Source: Natronomonas pharaonis DSM 2160 (GTDB taxonomy: Archaea; Halobacteriota; Halobacteria; Halobacteriales; Haloarculaceae). From it: 64,000 nucleotides of DNA. The stretch is taken from NCBI RefSeq assembly GCF_000026045.1, contig NC_007426.1, positions 1,054,001 to 1,118,000 on the forward strand, given 5' to 3'. The position numbers were made by a program, and so were the translations under genes. The notes beneath the pieces are model-generated. The model saw only the letters and a list, made by a program, of their open reading frames with translations, had not been told where the DNA came from and did no database searches. Shown in pieces: positions 52,870 through 61,117 of the stretch. How positions within the stretch are numbered: position 1 is the first letter of the stretch; each line of letters starts with the position of its first letter.

Positions 52870-53129
52870 CCCCAAGCAACCGAAACAGGGCAATTTTCTC
52901 CGTATCCCAGCTTTACTCCGCGAGAATTGAGAAGTATTATATGTTGTATGGTTCAAAGCATTTTTACAGAATAAAAGCTTCTCAGAGCTTTGTAAAATTT
53001 CTAAGAGTTCCTAAAAGAGTTCTAAAAAGCACTCAAAACCACTAGCTCACACGAATCGTTCCGAAGGCATCCGAAGCTTCCTTCCTTTATATACTCTCTC
53101 GGGGGGAAGGGGGTAGTGAGGTGTCAGAT
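52870..53129 (+). other. AT-rich intergenic region with direct repeats before the second DUF7123-like gene
   Basis: About 200 bp (52900-53100) are strikingly AT-rich for this genome. Three imperfect repeats lie at 53001-53034: CTAAGAGTTC, CTAAAAGAGTTC and TCTAAAAAGCACTC, 10-12 bp apart. Two TCCGAAG copies follow near 53060-53080, then CTTTATATAC (about 53083-53092), a good TATA box. A leader of about 17 nt with GGTG precedes the ATG at 53130. No ORF. The AT-rich triple repeat resembles the one before the first copy at 47109. Confidence 0.55.
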
Positions 53130-53369
53130 ATGAGCGCAACAACGGAACCCTCCGCCGACAGCAAGGAAACGCGCCTTCGCCGCTACCTCCGCAACCGCGC
53201 CGAAGAAGGGGAGGTCTACATCAAAAGCAAGTTCATTGCGGACGATGTCGACCTCTCGCCGAAGGAAATCGGTGCGCTGATGGTGAAACTGCGGGATTCA
53301 GCGGCCGACATCGAAATCGAAAAGTGGTCGTACACCTCCGCGACCACGTGGCGCGTGTCCCGGCCGTAG
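53130..53369 (+). CDS. Small DUF7123-like protein (second copy)
   Basis: 79 residues from the ATG at 53130 (a GTG three codons upstream is in frame). N-terminal charged segment, then RLRRYLRNRAEEGEVYIKSKFIADDVDLSPKEIGALM, an HTH-like pattern, and the ending TTWRVSRP. It shares overall shape and the WRVSRP end with the protein at 47520. The short basic and acidic composition suggests a small nucleic-acid-binding or regulatory protein. Function unknown. The gene stands alone with its own AT-rich promoter region. Confidence 0.8.
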   Translation: MSATTEPSADSKETRLRRYLRNRAEEGEVYIKSKFIADDVDLSPKEIGALMVKLRDSAADIEIEKWSYTSATTWRVSRP

Positions 53370-53502
53370 ACTGACACCGACTCGCCGCCCTGTCGAGTTC
53401 GGTTTCTGTTCGTCCCCCGGTCAAGCGGCCGAACCGCTGCCGGAGCAATAGACCGTACCGCTGTCAAGAGATTTATTTCCGTCAGACACTACCGGACTAG
53501 CG

Positions 53503-54669
53503 ATGGATACCGACCAGTCGGTAGCGGGCGACGGACCGTCGCCGGAATCGCTGCTGCCGGCGTTCCGGACGACCGACGTCGAGCGTCGCGACGACGGGTC
53601 AATAGTCTACTACGGCCGTCCGCAGATGGATTCGGACAGCCTCGAACGGCACGTCTGGCCACAGTTCCGCGACCACGGCTACGAGGTCCGGTTCGATGTC
53701 GTCGTCGACAGCACGCCGGACCCGATAACCGGCGTCGAGGTCGGCCAGCGTCGACAGGCGCTTGTCGCCGAGCCACGGCGTGTCGGCGTCGACGGGGTCC
53801 CGTGGACGAACGTCGTAATGTTCGTCGCGACGGTGCTGACGACGCTATACGCCGGCACCATCTGGTATTACCAGCCCGTCGGCGGACCGCTTGACCTCCT
53901 TGCTGGCTGGCCTTTCGCGGCTGCCGTCCTCGGGGTGCTTGCGGTCCACGAACTGGGCCATTATGCGCTTTCTCGCTACCACGACGTACAGGCGAGCCTC
54001 CCGTATTTCATCCCTGTACCGACGTTTATCGGGACGTTCGGAGCCGTCATCAGCATGAAGGGTCGTATCCCCGACCGGGAGGCGCTGTTCGACATCGGCG
54101 TCTCCGGTCCTCTCGCTGGCCTCGTCGCTGCCGTCGCAGTCGCCGTCGTCGGGTTGCATCTCGACCCCGTCGAGGTTCCACAGCGGGTGCTCGAGGCCGA
54201 GGAAGCCGTCGAAATCGAGCTTGGCTATCCGCCACTACTTGAGTTTCTCGCGTGGGCGACCGGCCAGCAACTCACCTACGAAGACCCGACTGTCGTCGCC
54301 AACCCGGTCATTTTCGGCGCGTGGGTCGGCCTCTTTGTCACGTTCCTCAACCTCATCCCCGTCGGCCAGCTCGATGGCGGCCACGTCGTCCGCTCGATGT
54401 TCGGCGAGCGGGCCGAATCAGTCGCCGCTGTCGTCCCGGTCGGTCTCTTCGGGCTCGCCGCCTATCTGTTCATCAGCGGCACGAGTTCTAATGCGTCGGT
54501 CCTCTGGGCGTTCTGGGGGCTTATCGCGCTCGTGCTGTCGTATGTCGGCCACGCCGAGCCGGTCTTCGACGAACCGCTCGGGACGCCCCGGATGGCCGTC
54601 GGCGCGATTACGTTCGTCCTCGGCGTGCTCTGTTTTACCCCCGTCCCGATAGAGCTGGTCGGGGCGTAG
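53503..54669 (+). CDS. Site-2-protease-type (M50) membrane metalloprotease, short form
   Basis: 388 residues. A cytosolic N-terminal domain of about 100 residues (RRDDGSIVYYGRPQM), then about six membrane helices. The zinc motif HELGH (AVHELGHYALSR, near 149) and LDGGHVVRS in LIPVGQLDGGHVV are the M50 active-site pair. SMKGRIPDREALFDIGVSGPLAG is the usual second loop. No PDZ domain. It resembles the CBS-less S2P relatives of archaea. Targets unknown. Confidence 0.94.
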   Translation: MDTDQSVAGDGPSPESLLPAFRTTDVERRDDGSIVYYGRPQMDSDSLERHVWPQFRDHGYEVRFDVVVDSTPDPITGVEVGQRRQALVAEPRRVGVDGVPWTNVVMFVATVLTTLYAGTIWYYQPVGGPLDLLAGWPFAAAVLGVLAVHELGHYALSRYHDVQASLPYFIPVPTFIGTFGAVISMKGRIPDREALFDIGVSGPLAGLVAAVAVAVVGLHLDPVEVPQRVLEAEEAVEIELGYPPLLEFLAWATGQQLTYEDPTVVANPVIFGAWVGLFVTFLNLIPVGQLDGGHVVRSMFGERAESVAAVVPVGLFGLAAYLFISGTSSNASVLWAFWGLIALVLSYVGHAEPVFDEPLGTPRMAVGAITFVLGVLCFTPVPIELVGA

Positions 54670-54699
54670 GGACCCACGCTCTTGTCCGCAGTGGTCTCC

Positions 54700-55569
54700 T
54701 CAGTGCGTGTATCCCCTGTCCGGAAGCGCTTCGCCGTCCATCGTAACCCCGGATTCGGTGACGGTGCCGACCCGCGTCAGTGCAACCGGTGATGCCTCAG
54801 CCGCGGCGTCGACCGCTGTCTCCGGCATCGTCGCGACGAGTTCGAAGTCCTCGCCGAAGTGGACAGCGAGTTCGCGTCTGTCGCTCGGACCATCAGCCAC
54901 CTCCTCGACGGCCGGCGCAACCGGTATCGCGTCCGCCTCGATGGCGAACCCACAGCCGCTTGCTGCCGCGAGCTGGTGAAGCGACCGGGCGAGGCCGTCG
55001 CTGGAGTCCATCATCGCCGTCGCGTGGGGAGCTACCCCCCGCCCGGCTGCGACACGCGGCTCGAATCGGAACAGCTCGTTTCCGCGCTCAGTGTCGCCGG
55101 CTTCGAACCGTCGGAGGGCCGCAGCACTCCGGCCGAGCGTTCCGGTTACACAGACGGCATCTCCGGGGGACGCTCCCGACCGATAGACAGGCGCGTCCGT
55201 TTGCCCGAACGCCGTCGTCGCGACAGTGAACTCCTCGTGGCCGTCGAGGTCGCCGCCGACGTACTCGGCGTCGACCGCCTCGCAGACATCGAGACAGCCC
55301 TCGATGAACGCCGCTATTTCGTCCGCATCGAACTGGGGAGCACCGTAGACGGCAACCGCCGCCGTCGCTTCGGCTCCCATCGCTGCAACGTCCGAGAGTG
55401 ACGCACCGACGCTCCGCCAGCCGGCCGTATACCGGCTCGTGCCGTCGGGAAAGTCGGTCGTCTCGTGGAGCATGTCGGTCGTCACAACGAGGTCGTCGAC
55501 GACCGCACAGTCGTCGCCCGCCGCAGCAACGCGGTCGCCGACAAGCGAGAGTGCCGCCCGTTCATCCAT
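54700..55569 (-). CDS. thiL: Thiamine-monophosphate kinase
   Basis: 289 residues. Phosphorylates thiamine phosphate to thiamine diphosphate. The PurM/ThiL fold shows DDCAVVDDLVVTTDMLHETTDFP, GWRSVGASLSDVAAMGA, VGGDLDGHEEFTVATTAFG and ALMDSSDGL-like MMDSSDGLARSLHQLA with late HFGEDFELV. The DSSDG and GED residues bind Mg2+/ATP. thiC lies at 19188 in this window but in a separate transcription unit. The start ATG at 55569 is the first of the frame. Confidence 0.95.
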   Translation of the reverse strand: MDERAALSLVGDRVAAAGDDCAVVDDLVVTTDMLHETTDFPDGTSRYTAGWRSVGASLSDVAAMGAEATAAVAVYGAPQFDADEIAAFIEGCLDVCEAVDAEYVGGDLDGHEEFTVATTAFGQTDAPVYRSGASPGDAVCVTGTLGRSAAALRRFEAGDTERGNELFRFEPRVAAGRGVAPHATAMMDSSDGLARSLHQLAAASGCGFAIEADAIPVAPAVEEVADGPSDRRELAVHFGEDFELVATMPETAVDAAAEASPVALTRVGTVTESGVTMDGEALPDRGYTH

Positions 55570-55703
55570 ATCGGCCGGTCGCCCCGAGTGTCAATAGGCC
55601 CATCGGTGCCGCTGTCTCCCACGGCAGTGTCCGACGCAGATGGCGGTCCAGCGGCCGGGGAAGACCAACAGCGTTAAACACGGCCGACGGGAACCGGGAC
55701 GTA

Positions 55704-56159
55704 ATGACGACACTCTACGACGTACCCGCTGAAGACCTCATCGAGGCGGTCGCCGACGAGCTCGAAGACGAACTCGAAGCCCCCGAGTGGCTCGCCTACT
55801 CGAAGACCGGCACCGGCCGCGAACTCCCGCCCGAACAGGACGACTTCTGGAGCCGCCGTGCCGCCAGCCTTCTCCGCAAGGTCGCCGTCGACGGCCCCGT
55901 CGGCGTCGAGCGACTCCGAACGGCCTACGGCAACTCCGAAAACGGTTCGACGCGCTACCGCGTCCGACCCAAGCACAAGCAGGACGGCTCCGGTAACGTC
56001 ATCCGGACCGCCCTCCAGCAGCTCGAAGACGCCGGCTACATCGAAACCGCCGAGGGTCGCGGCCGGACCATCACCGGTGACGGGCGTGCGCTCCTCGACG
56101 AGACCGCGGAAGACGTTCTCGAATCGCTCGACCGCCCCGAACTCGAACGCTACGCCTGA
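55704..56159 (+). CDS. Ribosomal protein S19e
   Basis: 151 residues from the ATG at 55704. A small-subunit protein found in archaea and eukaryotes. Typical features are MTTLYDVPAEDLIEAVA at the start, PEQDDFWSRRAASLLRKVAVDGPVGV (WxxRxAs pattern), NGSTRYRVRPKHKQDGSGNVIR and ALQQLEDAGYIE. TATA-like GCGTTAAACA (about 55671-55680) lies 25 nt before the ATG, so the mRNA is leaderless. A longer frame from 55398 runs through thiL and is rejected. Confidence 0.97.
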   Translation: MTTLYDVPAEDLIEAVADELEDELEAPEWLAYSKTGTGRELPPEQDDFWSRRAASLLRKVAVDGPVGVERLRTAYGNSENGSTRYRVRPKHKQDGSGNVIRTALQQLEDAGYIETAEGRGRTITGDGRALLDETAEDVLESLDRPELERYA

Positions 56160-56286
56160 AGTTTCGGTCTGAACGCTTCTCTGTTGCTGCGACACTACCC
56201 GTAAGCCACTGCTGTTGTGCGGGAGGGCTCCCCGTGTCCGCCGTAGACCAGAAAGATTCTAATCCCGCCTCTGCAGTAGCCGAACG

Positions 56287-58074
56287 ATGAACCTTCGCGA
56301 CCGGACCGTACAGGCCGTCGTCGGACTGACGGTCGTCGCCGTCATCCTCCGGACGGTATCGCTCGGTTCGCGGGTCGCCCACTGGGACGAGGGGCGGGTC
56401 GCCTACTGGGTCCTCGAATACGGCGACACCGGCGTGCTCTTTTATCGCCCAATCGTCCACGGGCCGCTGCTGAAACTCGTTAATGCGCCGCTTTTCGAGT
56501 TGCTCGGCGCGACCGATTTCGCTATGCGGTTGTTTCCCGCCCTTGTCGGTGCGCTGTTGCCGCTTTCGGCACTGCTCTTTCGCCACCGACTCCGCGATTC
56601 GGCAGTCGTCTCCCTTGCGCTCTTGCTCGCGCTCAACCCCGTCTTGCTCTACTACTCGCGATTCATGCGTAATGACATCTTGGTCGCTGCGTTCTCGTTT
56701 CTGGCCTTCGCGTGTCTTGTGCGTGCTATCGACTTCGACGATGGTCGTTACCTCATTGTGGCGGCAGGTGCGCTGGCGCTCGGGTTTGGCGCGAAGGAGA
56801 ACGCCCTCGCCTACGTGTTCGCATTCGTCGGTGCTGCGGGGCTGCTGTTCGGCCATCGCCTCGTCTTCGGCTACCTCGACGGCCGGTCGCCGGCAACGGT
56901 GGCTGTCCAGTACCTCCGATGGGGATACGATGGGCTGCGACGCCACATTCGCTCGGTGGTCGCAAGCGTCGTGACGTTCCTGCTGTTGATAACGTACATC
57001 CACGCCCCCCGAGGCGAACTTCCGTCGCAGGGGCTGTACTACGCTTCCTGTACCGACTACGACCCGTACTTCGATGTCGCGACCGCCCCGACCCTTGGCG
57101 AGGCTGCCACGAACCCCCTGTTATTGCCGCGGCTGGTGTGGTTTTCGGTCGGTTCGACGGCCGAACTCTACGCCTGCCAGTGGATAACGCCCCGGACGGA
57201 TGACCCGAACCCGCTCTTGGAGTTCATCCACGAGATGGGGCTGATAACGCTCGAATCCTCGACGACGCTCGCCGTCCTCGCCCTCGCCGGGTTCGGGCTG
57301 GCGGTTTTCCGCGCCCGCCCCCCGGACGACCTCGTCTCCTTTACGTTCTACTGGGGGGCTGCCTCGATGGTCGGGTATCCGTTCATTACCGACATCGGCG
57401 GCGCGTCGTGGCTCGTCGTCCACATCGTCCTGCCGCTCGCCGTTCCTGCCGCGGTCGCACTCGGGGCGCTCTGCGAGACAGGCATTGAGGCAACCCGGGA
57501 CGGCGACACGGCGAGTGCCGCCCTTGCTGTGGCGCTTGTGGTCGTCCTTGTCGGGTCGATGGCGTGGACCGGCTACGCGACAAGCGCCGTCAACACCACC
57601 GACGATGACAACCCGCTCGTCCAGTACGCACAGCCGTCCAACGACCTCCGGCAGTCGCTCGATGAGATGTCACGGCTGGCCGAGGACAACAAAGCCGGGC
57701 CGGATGTCATCGTCTACGGACAGGAGCTTTCGGACCCGACGCCTGATGCGGAACTCGACCGTCGGCCGGCGTGTGTCGACTGGTTTGAGACGCTGCCGCT
57801 GGCGTGGTATTTCGAGGCCGACGACATAACCGTCGCGTGTGCGCCCATCGAAGGCGACCTCTCGTCGGCGCTCGAAACCCACGACCCGCCGGTCGTCATT
57901 GCCCACGAGGACGACCGCCTCGGCGTCGACAACCGGGTCGACGACCGCTACGAGGACCGAACCGTGATGATGCGGACGACGGATACGCCGTTCGTCTACT
58001 ACGTCGACGCCGAGCGGCTCGACGGGACCGAACAACAACCTTCTATTCAGTCGCCCGCACAACCCCGGACATGA
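56287..58074 (+). CDS. Polytopic membrane protein of the Agl23/ArnT-like type
   Basis: 595 residues, about twelve predicted transmembrane helices. The N-terminus has the glycosyltransferase-39-like pattern DEGRVAYWVLEYGDTGVLFYRPIVHGPLLKLV, with an acidic residue after TM1 (HWDEG), and NDILVAAF. The C-terminal 150 residues form an extracellular-type domain. The layout fits the haloarchaeal 'flippase activity-associated protein' (Agl23/TIGR03663) group, involved in glycan assembly by analogy. The label is from memory. Its stop overlaps purK by 4 bp (ATGA), so it is co-transcribed with purK. Confidence 0.88.
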   Translation: MNLRDRTVQAVVGLTVVAVILRTVSLGSRVAHWDEGRVAYWVLEYGDTGVLFYRPIVHGPLLKLVNAPLFELLGATDFAMRLFPALVGALLPLSALLFRHRLRDSAVVSLALLLALNPVLLYYSRFMRNDILVAAFSFLAFACLVRAIDFDDGRYLIVAAGALALGFGAKENALAYVFAFVGAAGLLFGHRLVFGYLDGRSPATVAVQYLRWGYDGLRRHIRSVVASVVTFLLLITYIHAPRGELPSQGLYYASCTDYDPYFDVATAPTLGEAATNPLLLPRLVWFSVGSTAELYACQWITPRTDDPNPLLEFIHEMGLITLESSTTLAVLALAGFGLAVFRARPPDDLVSFTFYWGAASMVGYPFITDIGGASWLVVHIVLPLAVPAAVALGALCETGIEATRDGDTASAALAVALVVVLVGSMAWTGYATSAVNTTDDDNPLVQYAQPSNDLRQSLDEMSRLAEDNKAGPDVIVYGQELSDPTPDAELDRRPACVDWFETLPLAWYFEADDITVACAPIEGDLSSALETHDPPVVIAHEDDRLGVDNRVDDRYEDRTVMMRTTDTPFVYYVDAERLDGTEQQPSIQSPAQPRT

Positions 58075-59225
58075 GACATCAGACCCCGGCAGCGACCGTC
58101 GGCGTCGTCGGCGGCGGCCAGCTCGGACGAATGATGGGCGAGGCCGCCGGTCCGCTCGGTGTTGAGCTGGTGGTCTCGGACCCGACGCCGGACTGTCCGG
58201 CCGCGCCGGTCGTCCGCGACCAGATTGTCGCCGACTTCGACGACTACGACGCCATCCACGAACTCGCCGAACGGGCTGACGTGTTGACGTTCGAAATCGA
58301 ACTTGCCGACCCCGACGAGATGGCGGCGGTCAGCGAGGCCACCGACACGCCGGTCCATCCGACCCCGGAGACGCTGCGAACGATTCAGGACAAGCTCGTC
58401 CAGAACCGCGCGCTCGATGACGCCGGGATTCCGATTCCGGCCTACCGGCAGGTCGATAGCGTGGCTGACCTCAGGGCGGCCGGCGAAGCGCTCGGCTGGC
58501 CGCTGATGCTCAAGGCCCGCGAAGGCGGCTACGACGGCCGCGGCAACCGCCCCGTCGAGGGGCCCGAGGAAGCACCCCAGGCCTTCGAAGCCGTCGGCGG
58601 GGCCGCGCTGGCAGAGGAGCTCATCGACTTCGAGCGGGAGCTTGCGGTCATGGGCGTCCGCGGCGCGGACGAAACCTGTGCCTATCCGGTCACCGAGACC
58701 GTCCACGAAGCGGAGATTCTCCGTGAGCTTGTCGCCCCGGCCCGCGTCGATGACGCCGTCCGTGAGCGTGCCCGCGAGGTCGCCTTCGACGTGCTGGAGA
58801 TGCTCGATGGTCGCGGCGTCTTCGGTATCGAGCTGTTCGAAACCGCCGACGGCGGCATTCTAGTCAACGAAATCGCGCCTCGCCCGCACAACTCCGGCCA
58901 CTGGACCATCGAAGGAGCGGGGTGTTCGCAGTTCGAACAGCACGTCCGTGCGGTGCTCGGCTGGCCGCTCGGCTCCGCCGAGGCCCGCAGCCCTGCCGTG
59001 ACGCGGAATATCCTCGGCGACGTCGACCAGCCGGAGGCTGCGTCGCTCGCCGGCACCGGCGAAGTGCTGTCGACTCCTTCCGCGTCGCTCCACTGGTACG
59101 GCAAGCGGGAGGTCCGGCCGCTTCGGAAGATGGGCCACGTGACGGCCACTGATGCGGACGCCAACCGCGGCGACCTGTTACAAACCGCCCGCGAACTCGA
59201 CGACGCGCTAACGTTCGAAACGTAG
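58071..59225 (+). CDS. purK: 5-(carboxyamino)imidazole ribonucleotide synthase
   Basis: 384 residues from the ATG at 58071. An ATP-grasp enzyme that makes N5-CAIR from AIR, bicarbonate and ATP for purine synthesis. Signatures are GGGQLGRMMGEAAGPLGVE, LKAREGGYDGRGN, AEELIDFERELAV, FETADGGILVNEIAPRPHNSGHWT and a late GWPLGSAEARSP. Longer frames from 57804 overlap the membrane protein gene. Tandem terminator-like hairpins follow the stop, then a NosL-like gene and purE, the next enzyme. Confidence 0.97.
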   Translation: MRHQTPAATVGVVGGGQLGRMMGEAAGPLGVELVVSDPTPDCPAAPVVRDQIVADFDDYDAIHELAERADVLTFEIELADPDEMAAVSEATDTPVHPTPETLRTIQDKLVQNRALDDAGIPIPAYRQVDSVADLRAAGEALGWPLMLKAREGGYDGRGNRPVEGPEEAPQAFEAVGGAALAEELIDFERELAVMGVRGADETCAYPVTETVHEAEILRELVAPARVDDAVRERAREVAFDVLEMLDGRGVFGIELFETADGGILVNEIAPRPHNSGHWTIEGAGCSQFEQHVRAVLGWPLGSAEARSPAVTRNILGDVDQPEAASLAGTGEVLSTPSASLHWYGKREVRPLRKMGHVTATDADANRGDLLQTARELDDALTFET

Positions 59226-59230
59226 GACGG

Positions 59231-59279
59231 CGAGGCTTTCGCCTCGAATTTTCCGTACCCCCTCGATAGAGGGGTTTTT
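59231..59279 (+). terminator. Two tandem hairpins with T-tracts after purK
   Basis: The first hairpin has arms CGAGGC and GCCTCG with loop TTTC (59231-59246), followed by AATTTT. The second has arms CCCCTC and GAGGGG with loop GATA (59259-59274), followed by TTTTT. Both stems are perfect. They lie within 60 bp of the purK stop codon and before the nosL-like gene at 59306. Stem-T-tract pairs like these are intrinsic terminators in archaea. The last T-tract may also serve as the TATA region of the next gene. Confidence 0.75.
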
Positions 59280-59305
59280 GCGGCTCCCACCCGAACTGCG
59301 TACCG

Positions 59306-59914
59306 ATGCAACAGCGGCTATCAGACAGCCGGCGTCGGCGGACGGTACTGGCAGCCATCGGTGCGGGAGCAGCGGGACTTGCGGGTTGTCTGGACGGCGG
59401 CTCCAGCAACGACCCCGAAGACGATGCTTCGCCCGAAGTGTCCGACCAGTCATTTCCCGACCACCCGGTGACGGAGCCGCGTGACCCACCTGAAGGTCGC
59501 CGCTGTGACGGTCCCTGCGGGATGGTGGCTGCGGAGTATCCCGACTGGAACGCACAGGTTGCACACGCCGACGGGCAGGGTGCGTTCTTCGACACGCCCG
59601 GCTGTCTGGTCGCCTACTACCAGCACCACACCTTCTATGACGGGCCACCAGCAGAGATTGAGGGCGTCTGGGTCCGGGACTTCGAGACGACGGAACTGCT
59701 TGACGCCGCTGAGGCGTACTTCGTGCTCGACACCGACGACGGCCGACACGCGGAGCCGATGGGGTCGAACCCGAAGCCCTTCGCCGACCGCGACGACGCT
59801 GTTTCCTACGTCGAGTCCTATCAGGACCTCACGACCGACGACATCGTCGGCCTCGACGAGTTCGGCCCCGAAGAGGCACACGTCTACCGCGACTATCCGC
59901 TCGACGAGGCCTGA
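59306..59914 (+). CDS. NosL-like Tat lipoprotein (copper-binding candidate)
   Basis: 202 residues. Twin arginines (RRRRTVLAAIG) and a lipobox LAGC at about residue 29. Mature part: RRCDGPCGMVAAEYPDW, DTPGCLVAYYQHHTFYDG and a late AEPMGSNPKPFADRDDAVSY, which match NosL, a copper chaperone for nitrous oxide reductase. No other nos gene is nearby, and a lone NosL-like lipoprotein may deliver copper to other enzymes. It lies between purK and purE, interrupting the usual pair. Confidence 0.85.
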   Translation: MQQRLSDSRRRRTVLAAIGAGAAGLAGCLDGGSSNDPEDDASPEVSDQSFPDHPVTEPRDPPEGRRCDGPCGMVAAEYPDWNAQVAHADGQGAFFDTPGCLVAYYQHHTFYDGPPAEIEGVWVRDFETTELLDAAEAYFVLDTDDGRHAEPMGSNPKPFADRDDAVSYVESYQDLTTDDIVGLDEFGPEEAHVYRDYPLDEA

Positions 59915-59988
59915 GGACGGCCTGAGACCGTAGGCCCCTGCCGATGTGGACCACAACGTCCAAGCGCCACCGGCGCGGTGGACCTCGT

Positions 59989-60609
59989 ATGACACGTTCC
60001 GAGGAAGTGGCGGCGCTTATCGACCTGTTCGAAGCCGAAGCCGAGCGGGACCGCTCCGATGCGGAGACGCCCGATATCGGCATCGTCATGGGGTCGGATT
60101 CGGACCTCGATACGATGTATGGGGCCTACGAGGCGCTGACGGAACTCGGCTTCGAGGAGGTGACCGACTACGACGACCCGCCGGAGAGCCGGTTTACCTT
60201 CGAGACGTTCGTCGTCTCGGCCCACCGGACGCCGGAGCTGATGTACGCCTACGGCGAGACGGCCCGCGACCGCGGCCTCGATGTCATCATCGCCGGCGCG
60301 GGCGGTAAGTCGGCTGACCTCCCGAACATGACCGCCTCGATAGCGTACCCGCTTCCGGTCGTCGGCGTTCCGGTCCACGAAAAGTCAGTCAGTTCGGTCA
60401 TTGGAATGCCGACCGGCGCGCCGATAGTCGCTGTCGACGCCGGCAAGTCGTTCAACGCTGCGCTGTCGGCCGTCCAGATGCTTGCCCGCGGCCACCCGGA
60501 ACTCGAAGCCAGACTCGAAGCGTATCACGATGACCTGCAGGACAACGTCGGTGCGGTCTCGAAGCGGCTCCACGAACAAGGCACCGACCGGTTCCGCGAG
60601 TCCCGGTGA
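59989..60609 (+). CDS. purE: N5-carboxyaminoimidazole ribonucleotide mutase
   Basis: 206 residues from the ATG at 59989 (an in-frame ATG at 59944 would add 15 basic residues). Moves the carboxylate of N5-CAIR to give CAIR, the step after PurK. Signatures are GIVMGSDSDLDTMYGAY, FVVSAHRTPELMYAYGE, IIAGAGGKSADLPNM and VPVHEKSVSSVIGMPTGAPI. A short N-terminal helix extension (about 35 residues) precedes the core. It is separated from purK by the NosL-like gene. Confidence 0.97.
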   Translation: MTRSEEVAALIDLFEAEAERDRSDAETPDIGIVMGSDSDLDTMYGAYEALTELGFEEVTDYDDPPESRFTFETFVVSAHRTPELMYAYGETARDRGLDVIIAGAGGKSADLPNMTASIAYPLPVVGVPVHEKSVSSVIGMPTGAPIVAVDAGKSFNAALSAVQMLARGHPELEARLEAYHDDLQDNVGAVSKRLHEQGTDRFRESR

Positions 60610-60681
60610 GCGGGTAGCACGGCCCGGCGTTCGACCATCTCATCGACGGTTGGTGGCCGACTCAACAACCCTTATGTAGCA

Positions 60682-60694
60682 GACTTCCGAAGTC
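60682..60694 (+). promoter_or_regulatory. Perfect 13-bp palindrome in the nuo operon promoter
   Basis: Arms GACTTC and GAAGTC with one C between. A TATA-like CCTTATGTAG (about 60670-60679) lies just upstream and predicts a start near 60701, about 12 nt before the nuoA ATG. The palindrome is therefore between TATA box and start site, where a bound regulator would block initiation. Confidence 0.5.
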
Positions 60695-60712
60695 ACGTAC
60701 GATACAGACCGT

Positions 60713-61117
60713 ATGAGTGATCCATGGATCGCCGTCGGAGCGCTGGCGGTCGTCGGGCTCGCGATTCCGCTTTCGATGATTGTCATCTCGAGCCTGCTTC
60801 GCCCCAGCGTCCCCGAGCAGGGTAAAAGCGCCACCTACGAGTCCGGCGAAATCCCGACGGGGGATACGCGCATCCAGTTCAACATCCAGTACTATATGGT
60901 CGCGCTGCTGTTTCTCGTCTTCGACGTTGAGACAGCGCTCATCTTCCCGTGGGCGCTGATATACAGCGACGCGGTCGCCGAATTCGGCCTCGTTCGGGTG
61001 TTGGTACCGATGCTCGTGTTCCTCGCTATCCTCATCATCGGACTCGGGTGGGCGTGGCGGAACGGTGCCGTTCGCTGGGTTAGAAGCGAACGCGCGGAAA
61101 TCAAGACTGAACTATGA
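60713..61117 (+). CDS. nuoA: NADH-dehydrogenase-like complex I subunit A
   Basis: 134 residues. Three predicted membrane helices, with the family motif YESGEIPTGDTRIQFNIQYYMVALLFLVFDVETALIFPWA in its conserved positions (the motif residues are at about 42-80). Part of the membrane arm next to the quinone site. The ATGA overlap with nuoB and the tight run that follows (A, B, CD, H) show the operon. The electron donor module (NuoEFG) is absent from haloarchaeal complexes as far as known and is not seen here. Confidence 0.95.
   Translation: MSDPWIAVGALAVVGLAIPLSMIVISSLLRPSVPEQGKSATYESGEIPTGDTRIQFNIQYYMVALLFLVFDVETALIFPWALIYSDAVAEFGLVRVLVPMLVFLAILIIGLGWAWRNGAVRWVRSERAEIKTEL

Noticed and set aside
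57804-58070. Upstream extension of the purK frame
   Set aside because: It overlaps the membrane protein gene and lacks sense as protein. The ATGA overlap supports the start at 58071.
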